A program made the translations under genes and the position numbers. A stretch of DNA of 10,344 nucleotides from Ichthyophonus hoferi (lineage: Eukaryota > Opisthokonta > Ichthyosporea > Ichthyophonida > Ichthyophonidae), in the NCBI GenBank assembly GCA_002751075.1, contig NAOQ01000262.1:75631-85974 (forward strand). Reading direction: 5' to 3'. The notes beneath the pieces are model-generated. The model did not search any database. It worked only from the letters and a program-made list of their open reading frames with translations, and was not told the origin of the DNA. Below are positions 7,811-10,344 of this stretch, piece by piece (positions within the stretch are counted from its first letter, which is position 1; each line of letters starts with the position of its first letter).

Positions 7811-7899
7811 TGAATATTTTTTTTGTTTGTTTGCTTACTTATAAAGGATTGCATTATCCATATACAGGCACATTACAATTTTATTACTGGCATTTATTA
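7811..7899. other. Spacer between convergent copia fragments B and C
   Basis: AT-rich stretch with a run of T and TTTG repeats near 7817-7832. It lies between the C-terminal pol end of B and the RNase H remnant of C. It may be 3' untranslated or LTR-derived sequence of either, but I see no LTR end signature or polypurine tract and cannot assign it. Confidence 0.4.
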
Positions 7900-8300
7900 T
7901 CAATTTTGGGGGTATACTGTGTGGTATAATGTGATACTGGATGTTAATATGCTTAGTTGTTTTTGTGAAATGCCTTCAGTATCTATGATGGATTGAACAG
8001 ATAGATACATTGTCAACATATATGGGGACAGGAAGTTTATGACATTACAGGTCAAGGAAAAGCTTGGAACTCTATAAAGACTTCTGCGCAGCATGCAATA
8101 TATTCTGTCTGCCTCCATTGCTGAAAGTGATACAAGGTTCTATAGTTTGGATTGCCAACTGATGGGAGAATCAGTCACCATGCTGTATATCAAAAATGTA
8201 GCCACCAGTGGATTTGAGGTTGATTTTATCCTCAGCAAAATCAGAGTTGAAATATCCATGTAATTGACCTGTGTCAATACTATAATGTAGACTGATGTGC
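7900..8300 (-). pseudogene. copia RNase H remnant of element C
   Basis: On the minus strand this holds recognisable pieces of the copia RNase H domain. They are STGGYIFDI (family form R-S-T-S-G-Y-x-F), then, in the open frame 8118-7900, LSVQSIIDTEGISQKQLS (family form D-N-Q-S-A-I-x-x-x-x-x-x-x-x-x-R-S), ending near a Y-H pair that matches the H-I-x-x-x-Y-H block. The DIFTK-type C-terminus seen in B is not recognised here. The region is decayed. Confidence 0.75.
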
Positions 8301-8303
8301 TAA

Positions 8304-9446
8304 TTAGTTAAAAAAATATGAGAGTAAGTTGACAGCAATTTTTATGTCATGTGTTTTAAGCTGTTTGGATGCCTGAGCTAACCAACCTACAGTATAAGGA
8401 ATATTGGGATGTGTAGAAAGTGAAATCCATAGTAAAAGACCAATTATTGAAAAATATTCAGTTACATTGGTGGATGGATGGTGGTGCAGAAGTGTTGTCT
8501 GTAATGTCCACAAATTGCCTCTTGTTGCATGGAACAGCTGTATTCTTGTCTATATGTGAAATGATGATACACTGGTCTGCCACTTGGGTGAAATAATGTG
8601 GTTGATCAATATGGATGCCAGTTGATGTTTATTAGAATTTCATAACAAGGAATAATGTTGGTGGTCCTAAATATGTGAATTTATAACATTTTTTAAGCAA
8701 GATTCAGATAAAAATCATCAATTAGAGCTTGCCTTGCTGCAGTAATAGGTATATCATCAACTCCAATGATGAGAGCAATGAAGTTATCCATACTGGAGCC
8801 CTTTGTAAAAGGGCATGGATCAACATTTGCAGGAGTAAATCTATTAATTTGTAGGTAATTGGTGAGCTCCAGATATCAGGTTAGAGCAGTTTGCTTTCAA
8901 CTATACAAGACATTTTGTAATTTACAAGCAAAAGATGGTTATTCAAAGTCCTCATCATGTAAACATCATCAGTTATGATGCCATTAAAAAATGCACCACT
9001 AACATCAATCTGACCCATTTTCATGTCAAATATGAATGAATGCATATGTACACATAGAATGAATTGTTGTTAATATATTTCAACTGAAGATTCGGCATTT
9101 AGATTGTCAACATTGATTTGTTAATAAAATGCTTTGATTACTAACTAACCTTGCTTTATTTATGCTCCAGGATTAATCCATCTGTGTTGTATTGATGTTA
9201 AAGACCCATCAACAAGGAATTACTGTTGCATTGGCTGGGAGTGGAACTAGTGCCCATTTGCCTGTGTCCATGAGTTGGTTGCTTGTAGTCTTTGTGCATG
9301 GCCTCTTCCCATTTAAACCTAAGTTTTGATGCATGAGCCTGTTTGAATGTATTGGGTAAAATTAATTTGCAACCTGTAAATGAGGGGTAAATGTGGATGC
9401 ACATCTGCTTAGTAGAGCCAGATATTGAATTTTTAACTGGTAACAA
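8304..9446 (-). pseudogene. copia reverse transcriptase remnant of element C
   Basis: The minus-strand frame 9446-9198 opens RT with NTFKQAHASKLRFKWEEAMH (family form P-x-T-x-x-E-A-x-x-S-x-x-x-x-K-W-x-x-A-M). IDVSGAFFNGIITDDVYM (about 9005-8950) is the D-V-x-x-A-F-L-N-G block that holds the first catalytic Asp in relatives. The VDD box counterpart lies at about 8760-8740. The frame 8513-8304 gives GLLLWISLSTHPNIPYTVGW then LAQASKQ, the RT-RNase H connection (family form G-A-L-L-Y-L-S-x-x-T-R-P-D-I-x-Y-A-V). The left part pairs with B as an inverted repeat. The region is broken in many places. Confidence 0.87.
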
Positions 9447-10089
9447 TGTCTCCTGGGAGGGTAAAGGAGTATTAAAAAATATATCTGTATTCAGATATTA
9501 AAAAATGTAATTTTTATTTGAAAGTGACAAGATGACTTGTAAGTCATCATTTGACTAAAGTAATAACAACTGTAATAAGTTATCCCAAGTGAAGTATTAG
9601 TTCACAAGTATGTTGAACTTATTTATAGTTCAATTATGGATTAAAGATTACGTATCATAAAAAAATCCTATCCAATTAGTTTTATCCATCATGAGAATAT
9701 ACTTAATTAGAACAGCCGCTAGTATAATAAACTATTTCTATTGGCAATAAAATTACATATTTGTAGATCTATTTCTATCAGCAATAAGATTGCATATTTT
9801 TGCCAATGTACTTTCATTTTAATGTTGTTATAGTCTTAAGAGAAAAAACTATTAACATGTAAACCAAATGAATATATTTTTAAATTAACTGTGATTCCAA
9901 TTTGCAGTATTGCATAGGACAATCTGACACTAAAACACTACAATAAGTGATTTGTATTAGGAGAATTGTAATAATAAGGTTTTATGCAATTATAATGCAG
10001 TAAATTTTAACAAAGAGGAGGTGTAGATGGTCCAAATGATGAACTTTCAGTCAGGCTCAATATGAATTTGTTGAGAATAATGTAAGTGA
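9447..10089 (-). other. AT-rich linker of element C, possibly holding an insert
   Basis: This lies between the integrase C-terminus and the RT opener of C, where copia elements have a poorly conserved linker. I recognise no coding motif. It holds a 37-base tandem duplication (9732-9805) and two small perfect hairpins: ATATCTG/CAGATAT at 9481-9498 with a 4-base loop, and GATGACTT/AAGTCATC at 9531-9548 with a 2-base loop. Its composition is even more AT-rich than the flanking coding remnants. It may be ordinary linker, or linker plus a small AT-rich insertion whose ends I cannot fix. Confidence 0.5.
9732..9805. repeat. Imperfect 37-bp tandem duplication
   Basis: Two units (9732-9768 and 9769-9805) both open CTATTTCTAT and share GCAATAA, ATT and CATATTT at the same spacing. 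The first 31 positions agree at 27. The last six bases diverge. Replication slippage followed by decay is the simplest origin. Confidence 0.75.
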
Positions 10090-10344
10090 TCAAAATTGCA
10101 ATTCTCTATTGGAGGATATGGAAATTAAATTTGAATAGGCAATGACATGTTTACTGAGGATCACATTCTGACTAATTTGCATTGACTCTTTGCTTGGTAT
10201 CAAAATGTGGTATGCCTTTGAAAATGCATCATAACCTACCATTATTATACCAGCTACAGAATGGGATTTAAGTTTTAAGAATAATGCTTCATTATGAAAT
10301 AAGGTGATCCCCTTACTCATAGTTGCTTGATTGGTGGTGTTTTT
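10090..10344 (-). pseudogene. copia integrase C-terminus remnant of element C
   Basis: The minus-strand frame is open from the window edge to 10090, about 84 codons. It contains KSHSVAGIIMVGYD followed by FSKAYHILIPSKE and ISQNVIL. This is the integrase C-terminal block of copia elements (family form G-x-F-V-G-Y-x-x-x-S-K-A-Y-R-I-x-x-P-x-x-x-K-I-x-x-S-R-D-V-x-F). The catalytic core would lie to the right, outside the window. Together with RT and RNase H on the same strand it establishes the gene order of element C. Confidence 0.85.

Larger units (their letters stand above)
7900..10344 (-). mobile_element. Ty1/copia element C, minus strand, runs off right edge (fossil)
   Basis: Reading right to left, the parts are integrase C-terminus (10344-10090), linker (10089-9447), RT (9446 to about 8300) and RNase H (about 8300-7900). 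Protease, gag and any 5' LTR would lie beyond 10344, so the copy is partial in this window. It is of the same family as fragment B: 8270-8935 is an inverted counterpart of 7015-7680. Examples are the shared TTTACAAAGGGC, CAAGCTCTAATTGATGA and GCTCAGGCATCCAAACAG. It is broken, with many breaks, and clearly old. No 3' LTR was recognised past the RNase H end. The identity of the superfamily is firm. Confidence 0.87.

Noticed and set aside
7811-7899. LTR between B and C
   Set aside because: I looked for TG...CA ends, a polypurine tract and a TATA/AATAAA pair and found no convincing set.
1-10344. Novel defence system, toxin-antitoxin pair, CRISPR array or host gene
   Set aside because: No regularly spaced repeats, no prokaryote-like operon and no non-retroelement protein motif were seen on either strand. 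Decayed copia elements explain the coding signals.

Overview
The window is an AT-rich stretch of eukaryotic repeat DNA, roughly two thirds A+T by eye. It has no recognisable host gene, rRNA, tRNA or CRISPR array. Nearly everything identifiable derives from Ty1/copia (Pseudoviridae-type) LTR retrotransposons. All of them are heavily decayed fossils with no intact polyprotein. The order protease, integrase, reverse transcriptase (RT), RNase H is diagnostic of copia rather than gypsy elements. The host cannot be named from this sequence. A large repeat-rich genome of a fungus, plant, protist or animal is possible.

Layout: (1) 1-1355 is AT-rich DNA without a recognisable gene, holding two small perfect hairpins. 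(2) 1356-6776 is copia element A on the + strand. It has gag-like, protease, integrase, RT and RNase H remnants in order, then a polypurine tract and a 3' LTR of about 609 bases (6168-6776) with matching inverted ends, a TATA box and an AATAAA signal. No 5' LTR is visible. (3) 6777-7014, just beyond that LTR, is a leader plus the start of a gag whose last 53 bases match the start of element A's gag (1361-1413). The LTR is therefore followed by a second 5' end of the same family. (4) At about 7015 this switches abruptly, on the same strand, into fragment B of a different copia family (RT to RNase H C-terminus, 7015 to about 7810). (5) From about 7900 to the right edge lies element C on the - strand. 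It is the same family as B and covers integrase C-terminus, linker, RT and RNase H, with its 5' part beyond the window.

B and C face each other tail to tail. Their RT/RNase H parts form a diverged inverted repeat (7015 to about 7680 against about 8270-8935, near 80% identical by eye). The region is best read as a mosaic of at least two copia families, assembled by insertion and rearrangement and now decaying. I found no convincing evidence of a novel functional system. The most interesting points are structural: the LTR shared by two A-family segments, the A/B chimeric junction, the inverted B/C pair, and hairpins at the LTR boundary.
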